Shown: positions 42,706 to 51,570 of the stretch, one piece after another | Numbering within the stretch: the stretch's first letter is position 1 | Layout: each line of letters starts with the position of its first letter | DNA from: a bacterium | GTDB lineage: Bacteria; Acidobacteriota; Terriglobia; Terriglobales; Acidobacteriaceae | Direction of reading: 5' to 3' | DNA: 62,565 nt | NCBI GenBank assembly: GCA_026225095.1 | Contig: JAMFSC010000040.1 | Coordinates: 1 to 62,565 of the forward strand | Translations under genes and position numbers: made by a program | The notes under the pieces: generated by a model | Told to the model about the DNA's origin: nothing | Seen by the model: the letters and a program-made list of their open reading frames with translations, nothing else | Database searches by the model: none

Positions 42706-45363
42706 CTAATTACTCCGCAAAGCCACCATCGGGTCGATCCGCGAGGCCCTCCGAGCCGGCACATAACCCGCCACCACCGCCACCACCCCCAGCACGACCG
42801 TCATCCCCACAAACGTCCCCGGATCCGTAGCCGTCGTCCCAAACAGCAGGGAACTCATCAGCCGCGCCCCGGCCAGCGACGCCAGGATCCCAACCACGAT
42901 TCCCGCCGCCGCCATCCTCACCGTACTCCCGATCACCGCCATCTGCACCCGCCGCGCACTCGCCCCCAGCGCCATCCGTATCCCGATCTCCTGCGTCTTC
43001 TGCGTCACCGAGTACGAGATCACCCCATAGATCCCTAGCGCGGCCAGCAGCAGCCCAAGCCCGGCGAACACCGTCACCAGCACCACAAAAAACCTCCGCG
43101 GCGAAACCGCATGATCCACGATCCCCTGCATCGGCCGAAACTCCACCGCCGGCTGATTCGGATTCATTTCCCGCAGCGTCCGCAGCACGCTCCCCGCCAA
43201 CTCCGCCGGAGGCACCTTCGTCCGAACCACCAACATCGCAGACGATGGACCCCACTCACTCCGCATGATCGGCAGATACATCTGCCCCCCCGGCTTGCCC
43301 TCTACATTGGCCTCATGCACATCGGCCACCACGCCAATAATCCGCACATCGTGGCCGTTGATCAGCACAATTCGCCCCAATCCATCCTCCCCGTCCGGCC
43401 ACAGGTTGCGTACCGCCGTCTCGTTCAGGATGACGCCGCTATCCCCCGCGTCCCCGTCCTCCCAACCGAAATCCCTTCCCCTTAGCCGCATCCCCATCGC
43501 CCGAACATACCCCGGCGATACGACATATACGAACGCCCCTTTCACCTCACCCTGCCGATAGACCTTCCCTTTCACCATCGGCCCACCCCACGCCCGATTC
43601 CGCTCCAGCGGCAGATTATCCGAGATTCCCGCGGTCTCCACTCCTGGAATCGCGCCCACCCGCCGCAGGATCTCCTGAAACGTAGCGCTTCGAGCCGCGG
43701 CCTTCGCCTGCCCGTCAAAGTCCACCTGGATCGTCGCCGCAGCAGCCGGCTGAAATCCCAGATCCACATCCAGCACCCGCAGAAAGCTCCGCAGCAGGAG
43801 CCCCGCGCCGACCACCAGTACGCACGCCAGCGCCACCTCCGAGATCACCAGCGCCGACCGCATCCGATCATGCCCCCGCCCGCCCGCCTTCCCCTGTCCC
43901 GAGTCCTTCAATGCGTCCTGCAAATCCTCACCCGACATCTTCAGCCCCGGCAACAGCCCGAACAAAAGCGCCGTCCCGACCGTAAGCGCGAGCGTCCATA
44001 CCAGCGCCGTCCCATCCACCCGCACACTGCTCAGAAGCGGCAGCGCAATCGATCCCTGGTGCGCGAGATAGGAGGTAGTCGCGTAAGCCAGCCCCAGCCC
44101 GAACGCCGCCCCGACCCCCGAGAGCACAGCACTCTCCGTCAGAAGCTGCCGCACCAGCCTCCACCGCCCCGCACCCAGCGCCATCCGCAGCGAAAACTCC
44201 TTCCCCCGCGCCGCCGCCCGCGCCAGCAGCAGGTTCGAAAGATTCACGCATACGATCAGCAGGATCAACCCCACCGCGCACCAAAGCACCATCAGTGACC
44301 GCCGCAACCGGCCACTCACATACTCCTTCAGCGGCACCGGCCAGGCCGCATCCTTATACGACCCGATGGAATCCGGATACTTCTTGCTCCAATAAAACTT
44401 CGGAAACAGCGCCTTCGCCTCGCTCCGCGTCTGCTCCAGCGTCACCCCCGGCTTCATCCTCCCAATGAAGGTCAGCGTATTGCCATACAGGCGAATGTCG
44501 TCCAGCACCTGCGGCGTCAGCACATCCACCTTGGCCCCCGGTGAAAACACCGCCCCAAAGTCGAAGCTCTCCGGAAGCACCCCAACCACCGTCACCGGAT
44601 GCCCATCCATCGTGACCGCCCGCCCCACGATCCCGCGATCTCCCCCGAACTGCCGCTGCCAGAACGCATGCGTCAGCAGCATCACCGCCGGTCCTCCGTG
44701 AACGCCTTCGTCCTTCGTGAACGACCGTCCCAACTCCGGCTCTACCCCAAGCATCGTGAAGAAGTTCGTCACCACCGAGATCCCCGTTACCGGCTTCGGA
44801 ACTCCCTGGCCAGTCAGCTTCAGGTTGTCCGGCGTAGAAAACGCAAAGTAGCCGGTCACATCCTCGTACGACTGGTTCATCGCCCGCAGATCGTCATACG
44901 CATCCGCCGAATAGGTCGCGCCCGAGAGTCCGCCTCCGTTATCCGCCGGAGCGATCCATACCAGCCGATCCGGCTCGCGGAAGGGAAGTGGGCGCAGCAG
45001 AATCGTATTCACCACGCTGAACACCGCAATATTGGCTCCAATTCCCAGCGCGAGGATCAGCACCGCTACCAGGCTGAATGCCCTGTCCCGCCCCAGCGTC
45101 CGAAGCGTGTACCGAAGGTCCTGCCCAAGCACATCGAGCCAGGGCAGACCACGCGTCTCGCGCTGCCGCTCCTTCGCCTGCTGCACCCCGCCAAAGCGCA
45201 CCAACGCCCTCCGCCGAGCCTCCTGCCAGTCCATCCCCTGCGACATGGACTCCTCCACCGCAAGCTCCAGATGTGTCTTCATCTCCGCGTCCATCTCGGT
45301 GTCCCGCTGCTCCTTGCCGAAGAAGGAGAGCACCCGGTTCAGTCCCTCACGCATCGCGCCCAT
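42706..45363 (-). CDS. ADOP family duplicated permease (module 2)
   Basis: Second acidobacterial duplicated orphan permease, 885 aa, same architecture as the module 1 protein: an N-terminal amphipathic region (LNRVLSFFGKEQRDTEMDAEMKTHLE), the first membrane helix in FSLVAVLILALGIGANIAVFS, a periplasmic MacB-like domain, helices near residue 375 and a repeat of the whole unit ending in VAGYVPARRASRIDPMVALRSN. The two paralogues differ strongly in their periplasmic parts, which argues for different partners. ATG at 45363 overlaps the PadR stop by one base (TGATG) behind a GGAGG site, so translation is coupled. No ATPase gene is adjacent. Confidence 0.92.
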   Translation of the reverse strand: MGAMREGLNRVLSFFGKEQRDTEMDAEMKTHLELAVEESMSQGMDWQEARRRALVRFGGVQQAKERQRETRGLPWLDVLGQDLRYTLRTLGRDRAFSLVAVLILALGIGANIAVFSVVNTILLRPLPFREPDRLVWIAPADNGGGLSGATYSADAYDDLRAMNQSYEDVTGYFAFSTPDNLKLTGQGVPKPVTGISVVTNFFTMLGVEPELGRSFTKDEGVHGGPAVMLLTHAFWQRQFGGDRGIVGRAVTMDGHPVTVVGVLPESFDFGAVFSPGAKVDVLTPQVLDDIRLYGNTLTFIGRMKPGVTLEQTRSEAKALFPKFYWSKKYPDSIGSYKDAAWPVPLKEYVSGRLRRSLMVLWCAVGLILLIVCVNLSNLLLARAAARGKEFSLRMALGAGRWRLVRQLLTESAVLSGVGAAFGLGLAYATTSYLAHQGSIALPLLSSVRVDGTALVWTLALTVGTALLFGLLPGLKMSGEDLQDALKDSGQGKAGGRGHDRMRSALVISEVALACVLVVGAGLLLRSFLRVLDVDLGFQPAAAATIQVDFDGQAKAAARSATFQEILRRVGAIPGVETAGISDNLPLERNRAWGGPMVKGKVYRQGEVKGAFVYVVSPGYVRAMGMRLRGRDFGWEDGDAGDSGVILNETAVRNLWPDGEDGLGRIVLINGHDVRIIGVVADVHEANVEGKPGGQMYLPIMRSEWGPSSAMLVVRTKVPPAELAGSVLRTLREMNPNQPAVEFRPMQGIVDHAVSPRRFFVVLVTVFAGLGLLLAALGIYGVISYSVTQKTQEIGIRMALGASARRVQMAVIGSTVRMAAAGIVVGILASLAGARLMSSLLFGTTATDPGTFVGMTVVLGVVAVVAGYVPARRASRIDPMVALRSN

Positions 45364-45713
45364 CACGCCTCCTCTTCCTTCGCCATCGCCAGTACCCGCC
45401 CCATCACGCTCGAAAGCCGATGCCACGTCTCCGCTTCCTTCAACAGCTGCTTCCGCCCGCTCCTTGTAATCGTGTAGTACTTCGCCTTGCGATTGTTATC
45501 CGAAGTCCCCCACTCCGCCGCGATCCACCCCCGCTGCTGCAGCCGCACCAACGCCGCGTAGATCGTCCCCTGGTTCAGCAGCACCTCATCCCCGCTCACC
45601 TGTTCGATTCGCCGCGCGATTCCATACCCATGCAGAGCCCCCATCGTCTCCAGCGTCTGCATCACCATCAGGTCCAGCGTCCCCTGCAACAAATCCAGCT
45701 TCGATTCCGCCAT
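45363..45713 (-). CDS. PadR family transcriptional regulator (module 2)
   Basis: Winged-helix repressor of 116 aa. LLQGTLDLMVMQTLETMGALHGYGIARRIEQ and NQGTIYAALVRLQQRGWIAAEW are the PadR helices (given in pieces: HGYGIARRIEQVS, QGTIYAALVRLQQ), and KAKYYTITRSGRKQLLKE is the wing. It belongs to the same short subfamily as module 1 but has a different recognition helix. The ATG at 45713 is eight bases after AGGAG; the one two codons upstream is too close to that site. Its stop codon overlaps the ADOP start. Two palindromes of different sequence but equal layout lie directly upstream. Confidence 0.9.
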   Translation of the reverse strand: MAESKLDLLQGTLDLMVMQTLETMGALHGYGIARRIEQVSGDEVLLNQGTIYAALVRLQQRGWIAAEWGTSDNNRKAKYYTITRSGRKQLLKEAETWHRLSSVMGRVLAMAKEEEA

Positions 45714-45725
45714 CCGCATCACTCC

Positions 45726-45773
45726 TGTGTCCACGCCACACAAGTATGCCATCCTTCCTGTGGTTCCGCCACA
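45726..45773 (-). promoter_or_regulatory. two tandem PadR-type operators, TGTGG-N5-CCACA
   Basis: TGTGG-TTCCG-CCACA at 45759-45773 is perfect. TGTGT-CCACG-CCACA at 45726-45740 has one mismatch. Centres are 33 bp apart, and an extended -10 box (TGGCATACT on the minus strand, near 45750) lies between them. The nearer operator touches the ribosome binding site. Confidence 0.65.
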
Positions 45774-45780
45774 CGAAAAT

Positions 45781-45831
45781 CACGAAGGCCCCGTGACCGC
45801 CCCACGCGCAGTGGGCCCGTCCTGCAGGACC
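45781..45831 (-). repeat. repeat B copy 5 (inverted)
   Basis: Read on the minus strand: GTCCTGCAGGACGGGCCCAC, GCGCGTGGGGCGGTCA, CGGGGCCTTCGTG. Nearly identical to copy 1 and placed 12 bp before repeat A copy 2. Confidence 0.7.
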
Positions 45832-45843
45832 AGCCGCTAGTTC

Positions 45844-45962
45844 GGATTGCCTGTTGGTATAAAGTTGGGTGCCCCACCTTCGCGACACGTCTCATCGTCG
45901 CTAAGGTGGGCCGGAGCGCCACGGTACCCGACCCAGAACCCTACACCTACAGCGAATCCGCG
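45844..45962 (+). repeat. repeat A copy 2
   Basis: From GGATTGCCTG to CAGCGAATCC. The hairpin half CCCACCTTCGCGAC and its partner GTCGCTAAGGTGGG are identical to copy 1. It abuts the stop codon of the histidine kinase gene (45963). Confidence 0.82.
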
Positions 45963-47618
45963 CTATGCCACCACACCCTGCCCCACGTCTCCGCCGCCCA
46001 CCGGCAGCACCAGTTCGAACGTCGTCCCCCGCCGCGTCCCCCACGTCCGGCTCCGTACCTTCATCCAGCCGCCGTGCTTCTCCACCAGGTCTGCCGCCAC
46101 CCACAGCCCAAGACCGTTCCCTGTCTTCTCCTTCGTCGTATAGAAGGGCTCAAACACCCGCGCGAGCACAGCCGGAGGCATCCCGCTCCCGCTATCCGCC
46201 ACCACAATCCGCACCACTCGCCGGTTCCCGCGGGCCCAGGCCTTCGAGAGCGAAGCACGCACCACGATCTTTCCGCCCCTCGGGGTCGCATCCAGCGCAT
46301 TGGAGATCAGGTTCACCAACACCTGCCGCAACTCTCCCGCCGAGCACACGATCGCCGGAACCGAAGCCTGGTAGCGTTCCACCACCTCGATGCCCAACGA
46401 CGAGATCTTCCCCCGCAGCAGCTGCACCGACGACTGCACGATCGGCACCATATCCGCCAGCTTCGGCGTGGCACTCTCCCGGTAGAAGCTGAGCGTCTGC
46501 GTCGTAATCTGCGTCACCCTCCGCAACTCCTCCGTCGCCAGATCCGCATACCCATGCTGGTCCTCCACCTGGTCGCTCGTCCGGATCAGGTAAAGCAGGT
46601 TGGAGATCGACTCCAGGGGATTGTTGATCTCATGCGAGATGCTCGCCGCGAGCCTCCCCGCCACCGCCAGCTTCTCGTTCTTCCGCAGAACGTCCTCCAT
46701 CTTCGCCTTGTTTCGCGTCAGTTGCGTCAGCGCATAGTCGCTCCGCCAGATCAGGCCCGTCTGCAGCGAGATCAGAAGCACCGCGAACAACCCCAACGCA
46801 AATGCCGGATCGTACCATCCATGCTCCAAACCTTCCTTCACCGCCACCCCGATCAACAGCGGAAGAATCCAGGTCCCCAGAAGAAGCTCGATGCGCGCCT
46901 CCATCCCAAGCTCCGGAGCGAACAACGACCGGATCGGCTCCCGCCCCGGTCGTGCCGCGAAGCAGGCCCAGCAAAGCAGCAGGATCGAAACCGAGGTCTG
47001 AATTCCCATGGCGCTCGGCAGACTTGCACCGCTCGCCGACTTCACTCCATACAGAAAACCGCACACCGCGCTCAAGGCCAACATAGTGGCCAGGGCCAGC
47101 AGCGTCGCACTGATCCTCCGTGCCCGGTCGAGCATCATCACCGCCAGCGCCACCAGCCCCAGGTCGCTCGCTGCCCCAATCGACATGCGGGCCGGTATCG
47201 GAGAGTGACTCATCGCTCCCGCGTCCACGCGAGCCCAGTTATCCAGATAGGGCCATCCTCCCGTGCCATATTCGATCAGCGTGCCCAGCACAATGGCCAA
47301 CGCGATCCCCGCCAGTGCATCCGCCAGCACCTCGCTGAACTTTCCTGGACGCGCAGTCCGCCGCAGCAGAACAGCCACCGCAAGCGCCACCAGGGACACT
47401 GCCGCGTTCCACTTCGTCGGCGAATACCCCATGAACAGACTGACCAGCGAAGGCTCCCGCTGTGCCCAGCCCAGCAACGTCAGCCCCCCGGCCACAAACA
47501 CCATGTAGCAGGCGACGTTCACCAGCGCGGGCCAGACCTGCGCAAAGTTCCGCCCGTCATTCCGTCGTCCAAACCCCACCTCGGGAGTTCGCGGGGCCAT
47601 CACCGACCGCTGTGTCAT
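45963..47618 (-). CDS. membrane histidine kinase
   Basis: Sensor kinase of 551 aa. About eight hydrophobic segments in the first 290 residues (ALVNVACYMVFVAGGLTLLG, LGLVALAVMMLD, ILPLLIGVAV) form a membrane sensor without a recognisable named domain. The kinase core follows: phosphoacceptor His329 in SISHEINNPLESISN, N box VLVNLISNALDATPRGG, G1 DSGSGMPP and G2 GNGLGLWVAADLVEKHGG. The NNP after the His places it in the HPK4-like class. No response regulator is adjacent; the orphan HD-GYP regulator at 19.9 kb is one of many possible partners. ATG at 47618 has GGAGG two bases upstream; the ATG at 47600 is an alternative. Confidence 0.86.
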   Translation of the reverse strand: MTQRSVMAPRTPEVGFGRRNDGRNFAQVWPALVNVACYMVFVAGGLTLLGWAQREPSLVSLFMGYSPTKWNAAVSLVALAVAVLLRRTARPGKFSEVLADALAGIALAIVLGTLIEYGTGGWPYLDNWARVDAGAMSHSPIPARMSIGAASDLGLVALAVMMLDRARRISATLLALATMLALSAVCGFLYGVKSASGASLPSAMGIQTSVSILLLCWACFAARPGREPIRSLFAPELGMEARIELLLGTWILPLLIGVAVKEGLEHGWYDPAFALGLFAVLLISLQTGLIWRSDYALTQLTRNKAKMEDVLRKNEKLAVAGRLAASISHEINNPLESISNLLYLIRTSDQVEDQHGYADLATEELRRVTQITTQTLSFYRESATPKLADMVPIVQSSVQLLRGKISSLGIEVVERYQASVPAIVCSAGELRQVLVNLISNALDATPRGGKIVVRASLSKAWARGNRRVVRIVVADSGSGMPPAVLARVFEPFYTTKEKTGNGLGLWVAADLVEKHGGWMKVRSRTWGTRRGTTFELVLPVGGGDVGQGVVA

Positions 47619-47853
47619 CCCCTCCGCGTAGCCCGCCTTGCTCTCGGCTCTCACTCGTCGTGCTCCCAAGCCAGTAGGACGCAAATATCGCCCCTGCCGT
47701 TCGACCAAACGCCGCTCAACGCTTCCACGTGGCGAAATCCAAATAAAGAACCAGGAAAAACCCATCCTCCCCGGCAAATACAGAACCCGCCTCCGGCCAT
47801 GTCTCCCTCGCCCCGCGCCAGCCCGAGACGTCCCGTCACGATATCCTGTTCCC

Positions 47854-48672
47854 ATGCCGTCCCTGCCCGCCGAAACCCCCTTTCTGGATCTCCACAACGT
47901 CAGCGTCGCTCGAGGAGAGCGCGTCGTCCTCCACAACATCAACCTCACCATCCATCCCGGCGAACACATCGCCATCCTCGGCCCCAACGGCTGCGGCAAA
48001 TCCACCCTCATCAAGACCATCACCTGCGAGTGCTACCCCTTGATCCCCGACAATACCCCCGAGCCCTGCGAACCCGAGACCCGCGTCTCCCTCTTCGGCC
48101 GCCAGCGCTGGGATCTCACCGAACTCAAGAAGATGCTGGGTGTCGTCTCCCCCGATCTCCCCGGCAAGCCCACCCTCCACACCACCGGCCGCGACGCCGT
48201 CCTCACCGGTTTCTTCTCCAGCTCAACCCTCTGGCCCAATCTCCACGTCACACCAGACATGCACACCCGCGCCGACCAGGTCCTCGCCCAGGTCGATGCC
48301 GTCGCCCTCCGCGACAAGCCCGTCGGCGAGATGTCCGCCGGCCAGCAGCGCCGCATCATGATCGCCCGCGCCCTCGTCGCCTCCGCCGGAACCCTCCTCC
48401 TCGACGAGCCGTCCAACGCCCTCGACCTCGCCGCCCAGCGCGACCTCCACCACCTCCTCCGCACCCTCGCCCGGCAGGGAACCACCCTCCTCCTCATCAC
48501 CCACCATCTCCCCGACATCATCCCCGAGATCGATCGCATCCTCCTCATGCGCGACGGCCGCATCGTCGCCGACGGCCCCAAGCAGCAGCTCCTCACCGCC
48601 CCCATCCTCTCCGACCTCTTCCAGATCCCCATCACTCTCACAGAAAAAGAGGGCCACTACCACGCCACCTGA
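47854..48672 (+). CDS. ABC transporter ATP-binding protein
   Basis: Single ATPase subunit of 272 aa. Walker A is GPNGCGKST (43-51), the signature appears as MSAGQQRR instead of LSGGQ, Walker B is LLLDEPSNALD and the switch His is in LLITHHLPD. An insertion after Walker A (CEPETRVSLFGRQRWDLTELKKMLGVVSPDL in part) places it near YlmA/ModF-like stand-alone ATPases, often linked to metal or molybdate uptake. No permease gene lies beside it, although a TonB-dependent receptor starts 172 bp downstream on the same strand. No clear Shine-Dalgarno site precedes the ATG. Confidence 0.88.
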   Translation: MPSLPAETPFLDLHNVSVARGERVVLHNINLTIHPGEHIAILGPNGCGKSTLIKTITCECYPLIPDNTPEPCEPETRVSLFGRQRWDLTELKKMLGVVSPDLPGKPTLHTTGRDAVLTGFFSSSTLWPNLHVTPDMHTRADQVLAQVDAVALRDKPVGEMSAGQQRRIMIARALVASAGTLLLDEPSNALDLAAQRDLHHLLRTLARQGTTLLLITHHLPDIIPEIDRILLMRDGRIVADGPKQQLLTAPILSDLFQIPITLTEKEGHYHAT

Positions 48673-48800
48673 CCACCCAAACCGAAGGAGCTAAACTAGA
48701 GCCAATCGACACGGCCCCGCAATCCAAATCCGACCATGAACCATGGCGCATCCGATTTGCACTTAGGCCCAATCGATAGAAGACTTTGCAGTCAGTGATG

Positions 48801-48826
48801 GGAGGGGGTCCAACCCCATCCCGTAC
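48801..48826 (+). other. GC-rich hairpin before the TonB-receptor gene
   Basis: GGGAGGGGGTCC is followed by AACCCCATCCC; GGGGT pairs with ACCCC, and the outer GGGA with TCCC. It lies about 20 bp before the ATG at 48845 and could affect translation. No full cobalamin-riboswitch core was found. Confidence 0.4.
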
Positions 48827-48844
48827 GCCACAGGAGCCCCCGCG

Positions 48845-51307
48845 ATGCCGATCCACCCGCGCCGCCCGATCGTCGCCAAGGCCGCGCGCCTGATCCTCAC
48901 CGCCCTGGCCCTGACCGCCTCCGCCCACGCCATCATCGTCCGGGGAACCGTCACCGGACCCTTCGGAACCCCCATCCCCGGGGCCCGCGTCCAGCTCATC
49001 CAAAATCGCCGATCCGAGTCCATCGCCATCACCGCGGCCGACGGAACCTTCGAGATCCGATCCTCCCTCTCCGGCCGCTTCGTCCTCTTCACCGGCGGTG
49101 GAGTCTACCGGACCAGCCTCGCCCCCAACGTCAGCCGAGACTTCTTCGGAGCCTCCAGCGAGGTCGTCGTCCACAACGTCACCCTCGAGACCACGACCCT
49201 GTCCGAGACCGTCACCGTCACCGCCACCGGCCTCCCCACCCCCATCGAGCAGCTCACCTCCCCCGTCACCCTCCTCTCCCGTGACGACCTCTCCACCCGC
49301 CTCACCCTCACCGACGAGCTCCGCCAATCCCCCGGCGTCGTCCTCGTCCAGACCGGCCAGCTCGGAGGCATCACCTCCCTCTTCGTCCGCGGCGGCAACT
49401 CCGACGCCAACAAGGTCCTCATCGACGGCATCCCCGCCGGTGACATCGGCGGAGCCTTCGACCTCGGCCTCCTCTCCACCACCGGCCTCGTCGCCCCCGG
49501 CAACAACGGTCCCGCCGCCGAGCTCTACCGCGGCCCCAACTCCGCCCTCTTCGGCTCCGACGCCGCCGCCTCCGTCCTCAACCTCACCACCCCCCGCGGA
49601 ACCGCCCCCCGCCCCACCCTCCTCTACTCCGGCGAAGCCGGCAACTTCCACACCTACCGCAATGAGGCGACCCTCAGCGGAACCCACACCCGCTTCGACT
49701 ACCTCGCCGCCGCCTCCCGCCTCAACTCCTCCAACGCCCTCCCCGAAGACGAGTTCCACGCCATCACCGCCGCCGCCAATCTAGGCGTATCCCTCCCCGC
49801 CAACACCCTCGCCCGTTTCACCCTCCGCAACACCGACTCCGCCCAGGGCGTACCCGGCCCCCACGACTTCTTCGGCCTCTCCGCCAACCAGAAGCAGTCC
49901 GATCAGGACCTCTACTCCGGCCTCACCCTCGAAAGCCGTACGAGGGCCAACTGGCACAACCTCATCCGGTACGGCATCGCCCGCAAGCGCGAGAAGTTCA
50001 TCACCTTCGGCCCGGTCGGAACCCTCGTCCCCGCCGCGCTCGCCTACGACGGCCTTCCCGAGACCATCACCGGAGCCAACGGCTACCGTGTCACCGGAGC
50101 CTCGCCCATCGCCTACGTCGGGACGTTCCCCGCCCGATACGACCAGGTATCCAACCGCGACGAGCTCTACGCCCAGTCCGACTACTCGTTCACCCGCCAC
50201 TTCGCCGCACTCGCGGGAGCCCGCTACGAGAACGAGCGCGGAGCCTTCCGATATCCCCTCTACTCCACCAACCAGAATCTCCAGCGCACCAACTTCCAGT
50301 TCACCCTCCAGCTCCAGGGCGACATCATCAACCGAGTCTTCCTCTCCCTCGGCGGAGCCGTCGAGAAGAACCACCTCTACGGCCTCCGAGGAACCCCCCG
50401 CATCGGCCTCGCCTACGTCCCCGTCCGCCCTGGCCTCAAGCCCTTCCACGGCACCCGTCTCCGCGCCAGCTTCTCCCGCGGCGTCCAGGAGCCATCCCTC
50501 GGCGTCCAGTTCCGCTCCCTCTACGGCACCCTCCTCGGCATCGGAGACACCACCGACCTCGCCGCCTACCACGTCACCCAACCCAACGCCGAGGAGTCCC
50601 GTACCTACGACGTCGGAGTCGATCAGAACATCTTCGCCCAGAAGCTCATCCTCAAAGCCGGCTACTTCCACAACCAGTTCGACCACCAGTACGAGTACGT
50701 GTCCTCCGCGGCCCTCCAGCAGTACTTCGGCATCCCCACCGCCAGCACCATCCCCGGCTTCTACGGTGCGTCTACGAGCTCGCTCACCTTCCGCGCCCAG
50801 GGCTTCGAGGGCGAACTCCAGTACCAGCCCTTACCCCGCCTCTTCCTCCACACCGGCTACACCTATCTGGCCCCCCTGGTCGAACGATCCTTCTCCACCG
50901 ACGCCCTCAAGGTTCAAGGGTCGACCACCAACCCGCAGTTTCCCGCCATCACCATCGGCGCGTCGAGTCCACTTGCCGGCCAGCGCCCCTTCCGCCGCCC
51001 ACCCAACACCGGCTTCTTTGCCATCCAGTACACCGGAACCCGCTTCACCGCCGCTTTCAAGGGAGCCATGAGCGGCAAGTCGGACGACTCCACCTTCCTC
51101 ACCCAAAATCTGCTCCTCCCAAATCGGAACCTGGATCACGGCTTCGCCAAGCTCGATCTTGGCTTCACCTATAGCGCCACCCGCCACATCGCCGTGTTCA
51201 CCCAGCTCGATAACCTGTTGAGCCAGCAACACATCGGACCCATCGGCTACCCCGGCCTGCCCTTCACCATCCGCGCAGGTCTGAAGCTTCGAATCGGCGC
51301 GGAATAA
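48845..51307 (+). CDS. TonB-dependent outer membrane receptor
   Basis: Receptor of 820 aa: signal peptide (LILTALALTASAHA), a carboxypeptidase-regulatory-like domain (VRGTVTGPFGTPIPGARVQLI, residues about 30-110), the plug with VTVTATGLPTPIEQL and FVRGGNSDANKVLIDGIP, and a 22-strand barrel ending in the aromatic-poor LKLRIGAE. The single N-terminal beta-sandwich is common in Acidobacteriota and Bacteroidota receptors. The plug resembles BtuB-type and siderophore receptors, but substrate is unknown. Probably transcribed with the ABC ATPase. Strong bias to C-ending codons. Confidence 0.9.
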   Translation: MPIHPRRPIVAKAARLILTALALTASAHAIIVRGTVTGPFGTPIPGARVQLIQNRRSESIAITAADGTFEIRSSLSGRFVLFTGGGVYRTSLAPNVSRDFFGASSEVVVHNVTLETTTLSETVTVTATGLPTPIEQLTSPVTLLSRDDLSTRLTLTDELRQSPGVVLVQTGQLGGITSLFVRGGNSDANKVLIDGIPAGDIGGAFDLGLLSTTGLVAPGNNGPAAELYRGPNSALFGSDAAASVLNLTTPRGTAPRPTLLYSGEAGNFHTYRNEATLSGTHTRFDYLAAASRLNSSNALPEDEFHAITAAANLGVSLPANTLARFTLRNTDSAQGVPGPHDFFGLSANQKQSDQDLYSGLTLESRTRANWHNLIRYGIARKREKFITFGPVGTLVPAALAYDGLPETITGANGYRVTGASPIAYVGTFPARYDQVSNRDELYAQSDYSFTRHFAALAGARYENERGAFRYPLYSTNQNLQRTNFQFTLQLQGDIINRVFLSLGGAVEKNHLYGLRGTPRIGLAYVPVRPGLKPFHGTRLRASFSRGVQEPSLGVQFRSLYGTLLGIGDTTDLAAYHVTQPNAEESRTYDVGVDQNIFAQKLILKAGYFHNQFDHQYEYVSSAALQQYFGIPTASTIPGFYGASTSSLTFRAQGFEGELQYQPLPRLFLHTGYTYLAPLVERSFSTDALKVQGSTTNPQFPAITIGASSPLAGQRPFRRPPNTGFFAIQYTGTRFTAAFKGAMSGKSDDSTFLTQNLLLPNRNLDHGFAKLDLGFTYSATRHIAVFTQLDNLLSQQHIGPIGYPGLPFTIRAGLKLRIGAE

Positions 51308-51570
51308 GCGTCTTTTTCTGCGCGATGCACGTCTTGTGGAGAAAGATGCGCGGTTTTCCTCTGCAAATCTCGACAATAAGTAAGCATTCGCATTACAGTT
51401 GGGTTAAGCACCCGCCAAAATAGCACCTGAGAGAGTCAAAACTCTTCCGTCGAACAGGCTTTTTCACTGTACGCAGTCGTCCGTACCCCGGATCCTGGTT
51501 GGAAACAACCGCTCCAAGGCACCACGTCTTTGTGTTTCAGCACGCAGTTTTGTTTGAGAAGGAGAACCAC

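Noticed and set aside
45078..48779. A 1233-codon open frame on the plus strand
   Set aside because: It is the complement of the PadR gene, the histidine kinase and the ABC ATPase region. Its composition is Pro/Arg/His-rich, typical of antisense frames in GC-rich DNA, and it matches no family.
48673..48844. Cobalamin riboswitch upstream of the TonB-dependent receptor
   Set aside because: Some bases resemble a B12 box, but the conserved core and the receptor-domain helices cannot be found in 172 bp. Only a simple GC hairpin is supported.
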